Notes: generated by a model not told the origin, from the letters alone. 64,000 nucleotides of DNA from Laccaria trichodermophora (GCA_018417955.1 JACTVC010000001.1:4712001-4776000), one strand, 5' to 3'; counted from the first letter of the stretch, positions 47,614 to 59,720 are shown. Numbers and translations: made by a program.

Positions 47614-48663
47614 GCTTATGAGTGCGAGAGATGAGGACAAGGGAAGACACGGCGGGGCAGTGTCTGGGCGTCTGTCATTTCGTGCAACTTGCGTGGTATC
47701 TGAAGCAAGGAGTGCCTGGATTAATACCGGGGGTGTTTTGACTGAGTTGTGGTGCGCACCGAGATTCGAGATAGAAAATAGTCTGGAAGTTCTCCAGTTC
47801 ACATAACTCCGCAATCTTGAAAGCGTAGCACTGGGGCGGATTGTAAGTAGTTGTGGTCGTCGTCGTCCAAGGCGAAATCGAAATTAGTCATACCGTGTGC
47901 ATTTCAAATACACACACACTACACAAAATCATAACCACATAGCGCGCCTTCGGGCGCAAAACCCGATACTCAATTTATCGTCACGTCGGTCATAGCAAGC
48001 TTTCTCGGTTACAAATGTCTAAGTAGCTACGCATGGTCATAATAGCCATCCCTTTTTTCATTTGTTGGAGTTACCATAGAGTATTTTTATTCAGTTGAAG
48101 ACAGCCGTTCTGAATTCTGGCTTTCATCGTCATCCGAGTCATGACTCGAGTCGTTAAGCTCGCAAGGTAGGCCTTGGGATGGACCTGCAGTTGACCGCAT
48201 TATTCCTTGATTTCATGACAAGAAGGGCGCCTCGCCATTTAAACACAAACTCGGGGTATTTATGCACGCCAGGCGTACCATACGGGCGAGACAAACAAGT
48301 GGACAGACTTAAACGATGAAAGCACCCTAAAAAAAACGAGAGGCGGGCAGAGCCGAGTCCCGACGGACAAACAGCAGCAAAGGATGCACAAAAGTGCCAA
48401 AAATAAACGGGAAATCGGGCAGAGCCGACAGACAAACAACTGCAAAAGATCTTCAAAAGTGCTAAAAATAAGCAGATGAGGGCGGGAAAGGCCGAGATGG
48501 GTCACGAGAAGAACAAACAAGTACAACTTTGAAAATATTTTCTTTCAGTGAACCCGAGGGTGTAAGAACCCTCTACTAACGTATCGGGTATATTCTACAT
48601 CCTAAAAACCAGGGAACGTACGTACGTTACTAAGTCCTTCCCTATCACTAAGTAACAAAGGGA
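47614..48663. other. NLR promoter region and short tandem repeats
   Basis: Spacer between the NLR start and the SGNH-like gene stop, both on the minus strand. Around 48,335-48,500 a roughly 75-bp unit occurs about 2.2 times (GGGCAGAGCCGA, GACAAACA, AAAAGTGCYAAAAATAA). CA-repeat CACACACACTACACA at about 47,910. No gene. Confidence 0.6.
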
Positions 48664-51600
48664 TCACGTCGCGAAAATCCCAATGATCTTAAACATCGGC
48701 ACACTCTGTCCTTCCTCACCCAACAACTGACACTCCACGAAATGAGAACCTCGTCCAACATAGTGGTCGATCATCTTCAACCTACACAACCATCATCATG
48801 AGCTTTTGCGTGGAGGGGAAAGAAAGGAAAAAGGACATACGTAGGTATAGCATCCCCAATATCCGCCGCATTCTCAATAACCTTCGCACCCGCATAATTA
48901 TCATCAACCCAACACTCAACAGAACTACCCTCCCCAACAACACCCACCGGCTCCCTCAAATAATATACCCCAATATCCCCCCCTCCAACCTGTATCGGAA
49001 TCCTAAGCTTACTCGTCGGAAGCGCAGAATGCCAATAATGCGCAGCCGTAATCAGGGCATCCCCACCACTCCCACTGGGATGGTGCGCGTACCACCCTGA
49101 GCCGTAGAACAACGACGGTGGTAAGGGGTTGATAAGGTCGTTTGCGGAGACGCAGAATGGTGCGATCTCTTCAAAGGGCCTGTTCCCGTTTGGTCGGGTG
49201 TTAATTCGGCCAGAGGGGACGGTGAGGAGCTGGGGTGACGAGGAGGAAGACGAATCCCCCCGGTCTTTCATAGCTGCAGCAGCAGCAGCAGCCATCTTCT
49301 TTTCTACAGCTGCATTAACGGCTATATCACCCTTTTCTGGCTCAGGGACTCCAGGACGCTGGCCAATGCCCCCAAATAGCCCATGGGCGTCGCCTGCACC
49401 TCCTTCAGACCCTGCGGTGTGCACTGGGACGGCTTCATACGATGATCCAGTAGCCACGCTCCACGCCGTACATATCTGGCTCTGGAAGTACGCCACGAGT
49501 ATCTCTGAAATGAGTTCATGCCCCGCAGGGCTAGCGAGGACAGGATCGACAAAGTACTTCTGGACAGACTTGGGGTCACGCATGTAATCGGGGAAGAGGG
49601 CAGATTTGACAGAGACGTGTGGGACGTCATAGAACTGCGCGACGATGTTGTGCCAGTGGTCTGGTCCTGCGAAACCGTGTGTTTGGTGTGTTTGTGGTGA
49701 GAAATGGCCGAGGAGGAGGACGGCGGGTTTGTCGGGCCTGATGAGGATAGAGCGGACGAGGATTTCGAAGTGGTCCATCATGTCTTGATTCCTGTGGGTG
49801 GGAGGGATTAGTCTCGATGCTAGAGGAAGAAGTGGGAGAAGGAAGAGGATTGAATGATAAAGAAAAATTTTGATTGGGAGAAGCTGAAGGATGAAGGAGA
49901 TGAGGACGAATTGGGGAGACAAAGGAGGGGCGTCACTAGGACGATTCAACGTCCAGTAAAAGACCAGAAAAACCAAAAGAGTCCAAGTCGAGACTGCTAT
50001 CAAGATATTGCGAGCTGAAGAAAAAGCCGAGAAGACGAGAACAAAGCATTTAATCCAATGGAAAGGAAGTAGAAAAGCGGTCATATTTAGCTGACAGAAG
50101 GGAGACCTCGACGGGTCGCGATATACAAAAGAAACGAAAAGGAAAGACGCTCCCTCAAGAGCTTTCAGACACAGGCGAGAAATAAACATGCACAGCTGCC
50201 GGCCAAACACCACTAGGAGAGGAGAGGGCGACCAAACCGAAGGAGAAGCCGCATGAAAACGCGACATAAAGAGAGAAAGGAAGGAGGGTCACACTTCTAC
50301 CAAAAACGAGCAAAAGTACGAGAAAGAAGACGGAAGGTAGGTCATACAACGTCAAAGAAAGAAAGGACAAGGATCAACGAACACACCCCCGACCCTCAAC
50401 GAAGGCAGATGAAATTTGACAATCGAAAAAAAAAATCAACACATCGTCAAGCTCAAGCTCGACCCCCCCCACAAGGCATGACAAGAAAGAGAGGCAAAAG
50501 TCCTCGGTTGCGATGAATAGAAGAAAGACGCCCCTTCCAGAGCTTTCAAGAAAGACAGAAAGAAATATGCACAGGGTGAAGCTGAGTGGGCGAGGGGAAA
50601 GAAGAAAGAGAAGGAAGAGGGTCCACGTCTTCCAAAAACGAGCAGAAGTATAAAGATAAAAAGTGTAGACTCGTCGCGCTCAAAGAAAGATAAACTCCCG
50701 ACCAACAACGAAGGAAAATGTTTGAGCGAGGGGGGGTAATGAAATTGAAAGTGGGGAAATCAACACGACAAGAAGTTGGGTTATTTATGAGAGAAAATGG
50801 GTCGTCATAGCTGACGGAAAAGATGTGAAAAAAGGTAGAGCCATAATGAAGCCATGGCAGAGGTCAATGGAGGATGTGAAAAGTATGAAGCCATGAGAGA
50901 GCATGATCGAGAAAACGAGCAAGATAGGATGGCCTCGTGGGCGGCTACCCTTGCTTGGTGTGGGAAAGTCCATGTTATGGGCGGGGGTGACGATAAGGCG
51001 GCAATGAGGTGTGTGATAAGAAGGGCGGGAGCAAGGCGGTCGATAACGAACAGAAGCAAAAAGAAAAGGGAGGTACGAAAAGAAACGAAAGAATGGAGCG
51101 AAGAAACGAAAAGAAAACGCACGGTTCATCCTCCGTATCCAGCTCAATAATAACCAAATCCGTCTGATCAGGGAGATGGTGCGAGTTACAATATCCAAAG
51201 TATCCCGAATTCGTGCGTCTCAAAGCGCCATTTGTCAGTTCCGTAGCTGGGTGTGGAAAGACGGTGTTCCACCACTGGAAGAAGCGGGAGGGGTAGCATG
51301 TAGGGGATATAGGGTCGTCCCCTGCTCCGTGGCATGCTGACACTGTGGGGTACGTGAGTTTGCGGGTGTGCAAAGAAGGAAAGAGGGAAGGGGAAGGGAA
51401 GAAAGGGATACACACCTGAACCGCCCAGAACAGAGATAGTAACACTCTGCCCCGCCAGCGCCTTATTCAAAACCCTCTGAATCCTCGCCCCACTCCCAAG
51501 GTGCATCCTACTCTTCGAAAGCGTAACAGCGCCATACTTTGCGCCGATCCTATCGCCAGGACTATAACTCGGACAAAAGTCAAACGGGTTCGGTATAACA

Positions 51601-51812
51601 GGTTCGCTCGAGTTCAAGTAATTCTTCGCTTTTAAATCCGCATTAGAGTAATTTGGTTGATGGATGGATGAAGTGGAATGTGAAGGGGGCAAGAGGAAGT
51701 GGATGAGTGTTAGGAGGAGGAGGATGGTTAAGACTGGAAGCCAGATACGTGTTGCTCTTCGTGATGAGGAGGAAGGGGAGGAAGAAGGAGATGAAGGGGA
51801 CAAGGAACCCAT
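48664..51812 (-). CDS. SGNH/GDSL-like hydrolase, type II membrane protein, intact copy
   Basis: 561 residues from exons 51812-51416, 51342-51123, 49791-48841 and 48781-48664; phases agree throughout. A cytoplasmic Ser/Pro tail is followed by one membrane anchor (WLPVLTILLLLTLIHFLL, about residues 25-45), placing the catalytic part in the secretory lumen. The SGNH-like block SVLGGSVSACHGAGDD supplies the likely nucleophile Ser; an Asp/His pair may be in FVDPVLASPAGHEL. Other marked segments are LLGHFSPQTHQTHGFAGPDHW, FCVSANDLINPLPPSLFYG (in part) and RIPIQVGGGDIGVYYLREP. Fungal relatives are annotated as capsule-associated or GDSL-type proteins, so glycan acyl-ester processing is plausible but inferred. 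An upstream ATG at 51869 is an alternative start. Intron 2 is 1,331 nt, against 59-73 nt for the others. Confidence 0.82.
49792..51122 (-). repeat. Oversized repeat-bearing intron 2 of the SGNH-like gene
   Basis: Donor GTGCGT and acceptor CCCACAG give phase 2 on both sides. It contains the same unit as the repeats at 32.6, 41.0 and 62.9 kb (ATGCACAG, CAAAAACGAGCA, GCTCAAGCTCGAC words), at least twice. Hydrophobic minus-strand frames here are by-products. Confidence 0.8.
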
Positions 51813-53146
51813 TGTGGGTGAATTGTGAGATGGGGGAGAGATGTAGGGTTGGTTATGTCGACGTTGCATGCGCGGTCTTGTCTGGTCTTGTTCCAACGAA
51901 AAAAGGAGTGTGTGACTGGAGATGAGAGTCAGGCACACAGATGACGGCCAGAACGGAAATAAATTTCCATGATCATTTCCTTTTTTGGGTGGCGCTGCTA
52001 CCAATACCCTCAATTCGTTTTCTCGATGTTTTTTTTTGCCCTTCATGGCTTCGGTTGACAAGACGGGCGCGTGTTTCCAGTCTCCCTGGTCATGGAAAGA
52101 ACGCATACACTCAGCCAGTATACAAACCACCCCCCTCTATCTGGCTTTTTCTTTTGAATCGTTACTAATGTTCTTCAATGGTTGATGCTATTTCCAGTTG
52201 AACATTGTAGATCTCTTGCAGAGCCGTCTGAAATCCTCTGTCACCTGGGACGGGTTGTCTGGTCTCTAATCCTTTTCGTGGTGTGTCTGTCAAGCTACCT
52301 ATGAATGTTAACCCTCCCCCTCCTCTTTCCTTTCGTTCTTCAAGTTCCCTCTCGCTTACTCTTCTACTTAGGGCCCACTCATCTCATGCGCGAAAGATCC
52401 GCTGGACAGCACTCAGTTGGTGGATATCCTCGTTCAAGGATGATGACACTGACACTTTTTCATGTAGGTCTCTTTGCCGCGACTCATGTCCCCTTCCGAT
52501 CCTGAGTTTTTTCCACCTCCAGTGGATCTGGATCTGCCTCGCAACGCGAGATGGTTCCTTTGGCTCTAACTCATCAACATTCTCTGTCGCATCTGCTGCA
52601 AATATCTCTCTCAGCCGACAAGGAAGCCTAGGTTCAGATGGGTTCATGTTGGGGTGGCCCCACTTCTCCAGCTCTCCCTGCTTTTGTGCCACTCTACCAT
52701 CACTCTCATTGGATCACTCCCTAAATACCCTCTCTTCCCCTCCTACTCTCTCTCATGGCAATCCCATCCCGTTCCCTTCTACCTGTCATCCTATAATTTC
52801 CAGTTCTGATCCTTCAGATTCTGTCCCCTGCCTCTCTTAGCTTCATCCTCTAGCCCTCTGCTTCTTGCTCTATGATCCTTTTCTTCAATGAACCTCTGAA
52901 CCATCTTCCCCCTTCCCTCTGCTTAGGGCCCACTCTCCTCACGTGTGAATGATCTGTCATACACCACTTGGTCGGTGGGACACTGACACTTGCACAATGA
53001 CTACGACACAGCCCTGCCTTGTGCTTGGAAGTGTGGGTGTCACCTGCCTCTGTTCCTCCTAATGTTCAGTGATATGTAATTAGCTTTGGCAAGCAGCTTT
53101 CTTGATGGCAAATACGAATTCGCCAAAAGAACCATGGGGTCTCAAA
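51813..53146. other. Promoter region and degenerate repeat pair
   Basis: 51,813-52,200 is the upstream region of the SGNH-like gene. At 52,370-52,430 and 52,926-52,985 a diverged repeated block begins GGGCCCACTC; the second copy has TG/CA where the first has CG. The plus-strand 185-codon frame 52,283-52,840 starts at GTG, has low complexity and is not accepted as a gene. Confidence 0.45.
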
Positions 53147-53225
53147 GCCAAGGGGGTCTTAGGACTCAAAAAATGGACCTGGGGTCAATTTTTTTTTTTA
53201 AGCCTTACTACCTTGACCTACCTAC

Positions 53226-53519
53226 CTACATAATCAGGCACATTTCTATATATGGTAATATGATGTCATTGTCGTGATTGCTTTGTTCCTCAACCAGTGC
53301 CAGATTCCTCACAAGCCTCGCAAACCCAGTTTTGTGGAACAATTTCCAACAAAATGCAACATAGGTGACACTAGCATATAGGTGAGTAACTTCTAACCTC
53401 AGCTGGATGGAACATATACTTACCTGTTGTGTTTCACAGCCAAGCCTCTTACATTCAACAACCCCATTCAAATGTGAGTCCACCACCACTCCACACAGGC
53501 ATCTGTTCAATGCTGGCAT
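53226..53519 (-). pseudogene. Relic with a Cys-rich finger, probably transposon-derived
   Basis: The minus-strand frame contains RCLCGVVVDSHL and VECKRLGCETQQ, a CxC...CxxxGC arrangement as in PHD/zinc-ribbon regions of agaricomycete transposon proteins. An intron-like GTAAGT follows CAACAG at about 53,422. No ATG-led intact protein. Assignment to a superfamily is not possible. Confidence 0.4.
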
Positions 53520-53622
53520 CTGCCTCAGAATGTGATTTCATTTAGAACAGCCACTTTCTTCTGAGTTGGTAGTATTTGCAGCTATTACAGCAATACTTTA
53601 CCATCCCCCACACAATCCACAT

Positions 53623-53860
53623 GGACTCCACTGGATTCCACTGGCTTCCACTATATACTGGACCATTATAACAATATTCACAAATCTGGACTCCACTGGA
53701 CTCCCAACACAAAACTGGACTGGACTGGACTGGACTGCAAATCACAAATCTGGACTCCACTGGACTTTCCCAACACAAAACTGGACTGGACTGGACTGGA
53801 CTGCAAATCACAAATCTGGACTCCACTGGACTCTCCCAACACAAAACTGGACTGGACTGG
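53623..53860 (+). repeat. GGACT/ACTCC minisatellite, left arm
   Basis: About 62-bp units, each ending in a run of GGACT pentamers (GGACTGGACTGGACTGGACT at 53,716 onward), repeated three times. Confidence 0.9.
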
Positions 53861-53974
53861 ACTGCCATAGACCTAAGTTAATTCAGAATTCCTGAACTTA
53901 GATCTCAAAACAAAAAATAAAATTGAAATATATTTATTAATTAAATTAATTAAATTTACTAGATTCTATGTTAC

Positions 53975-54240
53975 AGAGAGGGGGAGGGAGAAGAAGGAAA
54001 AGAAAGGGGAGAGGGAAGAAGGGGGAAGGGAGGAATGGATGGGGAGGGAGTGGTGTCAGGAAGGGAAAGGGAGGGGGGAGGGAGCAAGGAAGGGGGAAGG
54101 GAAAGGGAGGGGGGAAGAGAGGAATGGAGGGGGAGGGAGCAAGGAAAGGGGGAGGGGGGAAAGGGGGGAGAGAGTGGAGGGCAGAGGGAGTGGTGAAGAG
54201 AGGAGGTAGTGATGGGGGGAGGGAGTGGAGGGGAGGGGGT
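53975..54240 (+). repeat. Polypurine (GGGA-rich) tract
   Basis: About 265 bp with almost only G and A on the plus strand, many GGGGG runs. Capable in principle of triplex or G-quadruplex formation. It yields artefactual Gly/Arg and Pro-rich frames. Confidence 0.9.
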
Positions 54241-55064
54241 GGTGCTGCTGGGCCCTCGTCGCCGTTCCATGTTGGCGTTGGCGGTGGTGGGCACTGTTGC
54301 ATATCATTGTGCTCGCGTGTTGTTGTTGTTGTTGTCATGTGTTGTTGTTGTTGTCGCGTGCCGCTGCTGGTCCCTCATCGCTGTTCCACATTGGCATTGG
54401 TGGTGGTGGGCGCTTGTTTGTTGTCATTGCATGTCGTTTGTCATTGTCGTGTATCATCGTGCTTGCGTGTCGTCATCATCACATTGTTGTTGTTGCATGT
54501 TGTCGTGCTCGCGTGTCATCGTCGTCGTCATTCTCGCATGTCGTCATCCTCGTCGTCCTCGCATGCTACTGGCACCTGTCGTGGTGAGAACTGGGCATTG
54601 GAGTGGTGGGCATATGTACCCTTGGCCCATGACATTGCCACGTCATGGGCGTTGTCCCTCATTCTTGGCCTGTCATTCCGCATTGGCGTGGGCGTTGTTG
54701 GCGTAGGCGTGGGTGTTGTTGGCATGGGCATGGGTGTTGTTGGCATGGGTGTTGTTAGCATGGGCAGCATTGGCATCGGCAGTGTTAGAGGACAGTGGTG
54801 GTGGTGGAAGGGAAAGGGATGGTCACGGATGTGTGACCATGCCGCAAACAGGATACGTGACAATATGGCACACCCTCAAGTAGTCATGTGACCTCACCCT
54901 GCAGACTGACCAAAATCATGAATCCTTATTGCAGCTATCACTACCTATACTAATATGTATATCATTACCTTTCTATTCATTGATCAATAGAATTATAAGT
55001 CTGTATAGTCCATTTCGCTTTTTTTGTAGTATTCATAATTAATAATAATAAGTAATAAGCAATA

Positions 55065-55300
55065 ATGCACTGGAATCACTGGAATCCACTGGACTCCACT
55101 GGACTCCAGTGGATTCTGACTGGACTCATAGTCCACTGGACTGGGACTGGACTCAGGAAAGTGGCTTGTAGTCCAGTGAGAGTCCAGTGGACTGGACTGG
55201 ACTGGACTGGACTTGAGTCCAGTGGACTGGGAATTGTGCAAGCCAATTTGGCCTGACACATGGGCCACTGGAATCCACTGGAGTCCACTGGAGTCCATAT
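55065..55300 (-). repeat. GGACT/AGTCC minisatellite, right arm
   Basis: Inverted relative to the left array; units of TCCACTGGACTCC with GGACTGGACTGGACTGGACT near 55,192-55,212. Confidence 0.88.
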
Positions 55301-55303
55301 GGA

Positions 55304-57929
55304 TTACATGGGGGATGGTAAAGACCTCCATTCTTTGTCCCAGTGGTTGGTGCTCCCACACACCTTACAAGGCAAAGGCGGCATCTTCCCCATTCTAGTG
55401 GTGACATGGTTGTTCTTAGGGAATGGATACCCACCTTTCGGGGGCAGACATTGACGTTGCTGGAGTACTTGGTAGGCCTTGTGTAAGAGGTGATGGCTGG
55501 TGTTAAGGTCTTGGAATGAGGTCATTATAGCCGTTACTTCGTCCGTTTTAGAACTTGCTTTGGAGATATTTTCACTTAAATTCGCGCGACAGGGATAGGA
55601 ATGTTGGTTTTCTTGCAGAAATCCCATCTGTTTTAACTGCACGGCAATTTGGTCAATGGAAGAAGTCTGTCCTCCTCTCGAAACTCAATAAGCTTCCAGA
55701 AGGGCTTCTTCATGCTCAGTGACCCAAGAGTATAACTCACTTGAATCCTTGATGCTACTCACCAGTAGGATAGGTCCCCAACTTATGGGTGCCTTCCTCA
55801 TGATGTAGAAGACCTCTAGCAGCCCTCCTGTATTAACTGTTAATAGCATTCTCATATAAATGATGCACCTCAAAATGAAATCTGAAGGGGATTCGCATTC
55901 ATGGTTTCTCTCTCAGAACATTTGGGCATTGTAGTAATTATTCATCTTGATCTGCCATCTGTACCCCAAATAACCATCCTTAATGCCTTTCAGGAATTTA
56001 AGATAGTGGGAGCACATATAACTCTGATGGGTGACTGGTAAGGTAATGAACCACTTCTTTACAGGGGAACCATCCTTTAAGCGGAACCATAGCCAATATC
56101 CTAAGGCTTCAGGGATCCAGCCGCCTAGGTACGCAAGCTGCTGAACCTGCCAGAAATATTCAATGGCAGTCCAGTGGTTGCCATCCCATTCAGGCAGTTG
56201 CTCAACTTTGAGTTCTGTCTTCATGGTGGCTGGCATATTACCATAGGGAGCCAGGGGGCCAACTTGATTTCCTGGGAAGGAAGGGTCTCCACCATTACCT
56301 CCTCCTCCTCCACCACCTCCTCCTGGGTTACCTCCGCCGCCTCCTGGAGGTGGTTGGGCACCTGGGAAAGGATGGTTGGAATTGTTGGAAAAAGGTTGGC
56401 TTGGAAAATGTCTGCCTCCTCCATGTCTGCCCCCTCCGCCACCACTGCCATTGCCTCCCCCAGAGGGTCCTCCGTTATTGCGAGGAGAATCACTTTCCCC
56501 TGCTCTTGGTGAGTTGTTTGCTCAGGAGGGTCCTCCTTTGGTTAAGGAAAGGCTGTCAGTGTTTTGTGGTAGATTGAAAGAGTTGTGCAAGTGGGTGTTT
56601 CCCTTGGGGTTACGCTTCAATGTAACCATGACATTTGAAAGTTGGCTGGGCGCCACATTATGATCCCTAACGTTATCCCCAAAAATGGTCTGTGAGGGAG
56701 TGGCTAGTCCGACCGTGACGTCTTGCATGACCTCCGGATTTGAGGTTGGTATGGCACTTGGGGTAGAGAAAAACAAAGTGGGGGGTGTACTTCTTGACTC
56801 CTCGAAGAACTTGTTATTGGTTCTGAAGGGAGTCTGGAATCCGAAAGAAAGCTCTGCTCCTCCTTCCAATTCTCTACCTTGTTCGACGCTTGAGGATTTC
56901 TCATCCCACAGAGCTGTATCATCCCAGTCCACTCTCTTTTTCCCTGCAGGAACGTCTGTCTGGAATGGCAGTGGTTCAACGGGTGGTAGGGGTCTTCCCT
57001 CTGTTGGCAGTGGTTGTGTAGGGTAAACAGTGCTCCAAGGATGCCCTTGAGCAATGGCTGAGAGAGCTTCGGTGTTTAACTGCCCTTGGTGACAGGGGAA
57101 TTTTTGAAGCAGGAACCTCATGTGGTTATTGACGCCGTCAATTCCGTCAAGCTCTTCGTGCAATTCGGGGACTGTTGATATAGGTGATAGAGGAGTCTCC
57201 AAATTTTGGTATTGGGCCTCGTACTTTGCGACAGTCTGCTGAGCAGCTAGTAGTCGTTTGAGTAATATACTGTAGGCCACTTCTAGCTGCAATCGGCTTT
57301 CGCAACCTTGTAAGGCGCCAATCATAGTCTCCTCCAGGTTGATTCGAAACACCTTCGTTTGTTCTTGTATCAGCTTGGCCATACTGTCAAGGAAAGTCTG
57401 TAGCTCGGTGACTGCTTGTATGATGCAGTCTAAACAAGAGTCTATCAGACTAATAGCAAGGTCTGGATTGGTGGCGTCAGTTTTGATACAAATATCTCTC
57501 ACCTTGAGGTTTGGCTGTTGCAGAATCCATGACACTTCGGCTGCCGTCGAGAAGTTGGACCCTTGCTCATGATTATACTTGAGGATGAGGCTGTACATGG
57601 GGGACAGAGTACCCCCTTTCCATGCCTAGTCGGTTATTCTGTGAACTCTCTGAGTGTTCGACATTAGAGGGGTTTCCAGGATTCGGGAGATGAGATGAGG
57701 TGGGAGGTGAAGGGTTATGAGAAGGATTGTCCATTGATGTTCTCAAAGGTTTGGTCTCCGAGCGGGGCATTGTCTTAAGTCTAGGGATTTGGGACAATTG
57801 GTGAGGGGGTTGATCACGTGATTTCGATGAGGCGAGGGGAGTTTCTCTGATGGGGCTTCTCCTCCAAGGGGAGTCTGTTGAGAGAGGTAGTGAGGTGGTT
57901 GTAGAGGGCTTTGAGCCTGGGATCCTCAA
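55304..57929 (-). pseudogene. gag: Dead Gag region of an agaricomycete LTR retrotransposon
   Basis: Minus-strand coding remains in several frames: an N-terminal charged region (57,598-56,522), a Gly-rich linker (about 56,480-56,240, read in another frame as acidic), then the capsid-like domain LPEWDGNHWTAIEYFWQVQQLA, EALGYWLWFRLKDGSPVKKWF and SWVTEHEEALLEA, and a final KVCGSTNHWDKE zinc knuckle. Frame shifts and stops occur at about 56,520, 55,913 and 55,685. The knuckle lacks its fourth ligand: codon TGC is interrupted at the border of the palindromic element. Protease, reverse transcriptase and integrase are not found downstream. The parent superfamily is likely Ty3-like by Gag type, not proven. 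Confidence 0.75.
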
Positions 57930-58599
57930 GGATCCAAAAGTGCCTGAGAAGGCGGGCCTACCCCCCCTAGATACGACAGGGGGAGTCGAATTTTTTGGCG
58001 CTCAGTAGTTGGACAGGTTGGTCAACATAGCAAGGGAAGAGTAATGAGTAATGTAGAAGATGAGGTGAACAATGAGTGAATCTAGATCTGGTTAGACAGT
58101 CGGCTAGGTGTATCGACTGTATCCCACAGTGTCCACCTTTGTAACCACTACTTGACGTAGTGATCACTTGGGTAGTGGGACAGTCGTTGGAATGCCTAGC
58201 AGACTACGATGATCAAAGGTGTAAGGACTCACTGAGTCAGTCTATACAGCTTAGTTGCATGCTTGGAATCGTAGAACATGACTGTTCAGCATTCTCGTAC
58301 TCTGATCTCCACAGACAGTCCCAGTGGAGATTGCGATAACAAAGTTCTTGAAGTCTGACTGTTGATCTCTCAAAGCTTGAAGTGAAGCTGTTGGTAGGGC
58401 TTTTGTATCCAAGCGATACGAGAGATATAAGTGATGGTAAGAAGATATCATTTCCTCATGTACTACTTGAGGTATAACTACAGTGCTTACATAAAGTGTA
58501 ACGTGACGTGATACAAAGAATGGAGAGTGGGCATATAAGTTGATCAATGGAGGTGAGTCTTGGGAGGTGGAAAGGGTAAATAGGTAGGATAGGTAGGAT

Positions 58600-58815
58600 A
58601 CTTACTAGCATGCTACACATCTCACCTTCTTCCAACTCTGAGGGTTGTTCTTCTGCTTCAGAGCCAGCGCCACTCAATCCCCACTCATCCAAGTCATTCT
58701 TGAGTTCTTGCAATGCCAATTTATGATTAGATAAGATTAAAGAAATATTATATAACACTTGAATATCATTGAATTCTGACTGATCTACCTGTTCTGGAGT
58801 GTATTGGCACTGCAA
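58600..58815 (-). pseudogene. Short coding-like remnant upstream of the dead gag
   Basis: The frame encodes YTPEQVDQSEFNDIQVLYN, LSNHKLALQELKNDLDEWG and SGAGSEAEEQPSELEEGEM, an acidic helical segment ending at a splice-like junction. It probably belongs to the same retroelement or a neighbour. No family recognised. Confidence 0.35.
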
Positions 58816-59133
58816 ACCTGCAAGGTATGGCCTTCCAGGCTGTTTTGAGATACTTTTGTAGAGGGTTCCAATTTTTTTTCTGGGCCTGTGGCCAACCTAC
58901 CTACCCAACCCCTGGTCAGACTTTGGAATCCTAAGACCCCCTTGCTCAAAGCAGGTCAGGTATTTCAGAAGCACTAGTGGCTACCACTATTTATCATAAT
59001 ACTAGGGCATATGCCTAGAGCTAAATATCTATATCTCAAGCATAATTATGAAAGGCCTTTCATTTGACTTGCTTATGTCTCTCATTCATTTAAATGCTGG
59101 GGTTCACTCATAAGTTGTAGGAAAATTACCATT

Positions 59134-59720
59134 GTGAATTTCATAAAGGTGGCTGGCAATTTCATTGCAGATTTTCATACTTATCTCTCAGTATTTCATT
59201 CTGGATTTCATACTTATCCCCACTGCTTTCATTGTGACTTTTCATTATTCAGTGAATTTCATATTTATCCCCACTGTTTTCATTGGGACTTTTCATTATT
59301 CAGCTCTCAGTATTTCATTCTGAATTAAATGCTGGGCTTTACTCATAAGTTGTAGGAGAATTACCATTGTGAATTTCATAAAGGTGGCTGGTGATTTCAT
59401 TGCAGATTTTCATACTTATCTCTCAGTATTTCATTCTGAATTTCATATTTATCCCCACTGCTTTCATTGTGACTTTTCATTATTCAGCTCTCAATATTTC
59501 ATTCTGAATTTCATATTTATCCCCACTGTTTTCATTGGGACTTTTCATTATTCAGCTCTCAATATTTCATTCTGAATTTCATACCTACCCCCACTGCTTT
59601 CATTCCAACTTTTCATTATTCAGCTCTCAGTATTTCATTCTGAATTTCATATTTATCCCTGCTGTTTTCATTGTGACTTTTCATATTTACCCCCAATATT
59701 TTCATTGGGATTTTTCAAAT
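59134..59720 (+). repeat. AT-rich nested minisatellite
   Basis: A 235-bp unit starting GAATTTCATAAAGGTGGCTG occurs at 59,134 and 59,369. Inside, smaller units of about 80-90 bp repeat TATTTCATTCTGAATTTCAT and TTTTCATTATTCAG. Confidence 0.88.

Larger units (their letters stand above)
53596..55323. mobile_element. Palindromic composite element with GGACT arrays
   Basis: Ends are inverted copies (CTTTACCATCCCCCA at 53,596-53,610; reverse complement at 55,309-55,323) and extend inward as CTCCACTGGATTCC-type arrays on both sides. The interior has an AT tract (53,920-53,950), a polypurine block, a GT/GC-rich stretch and an AT-rich region. The right end interrupts the gag zinc knuckle exactly at its last Cys codon. 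No transposase. Architecture is foldback-like on a smaller scale than the 19.5-26.6 kb structure. Confidence 0.65.

Noticed and set aside
52283..52840. 185-codon Ser/Leu-rich frame
   Set aside because: GTG start and low complexity. It overlaps a repeated degenerate block seen again at 52.93 kb.
53946..54891. Pro-rich and Gly/Arg-rich open frames, up to 307 codons
   Set aside because: They are produced by the polypurine tract and the adjacent GTT/GTC-rich low-complexity DNA.
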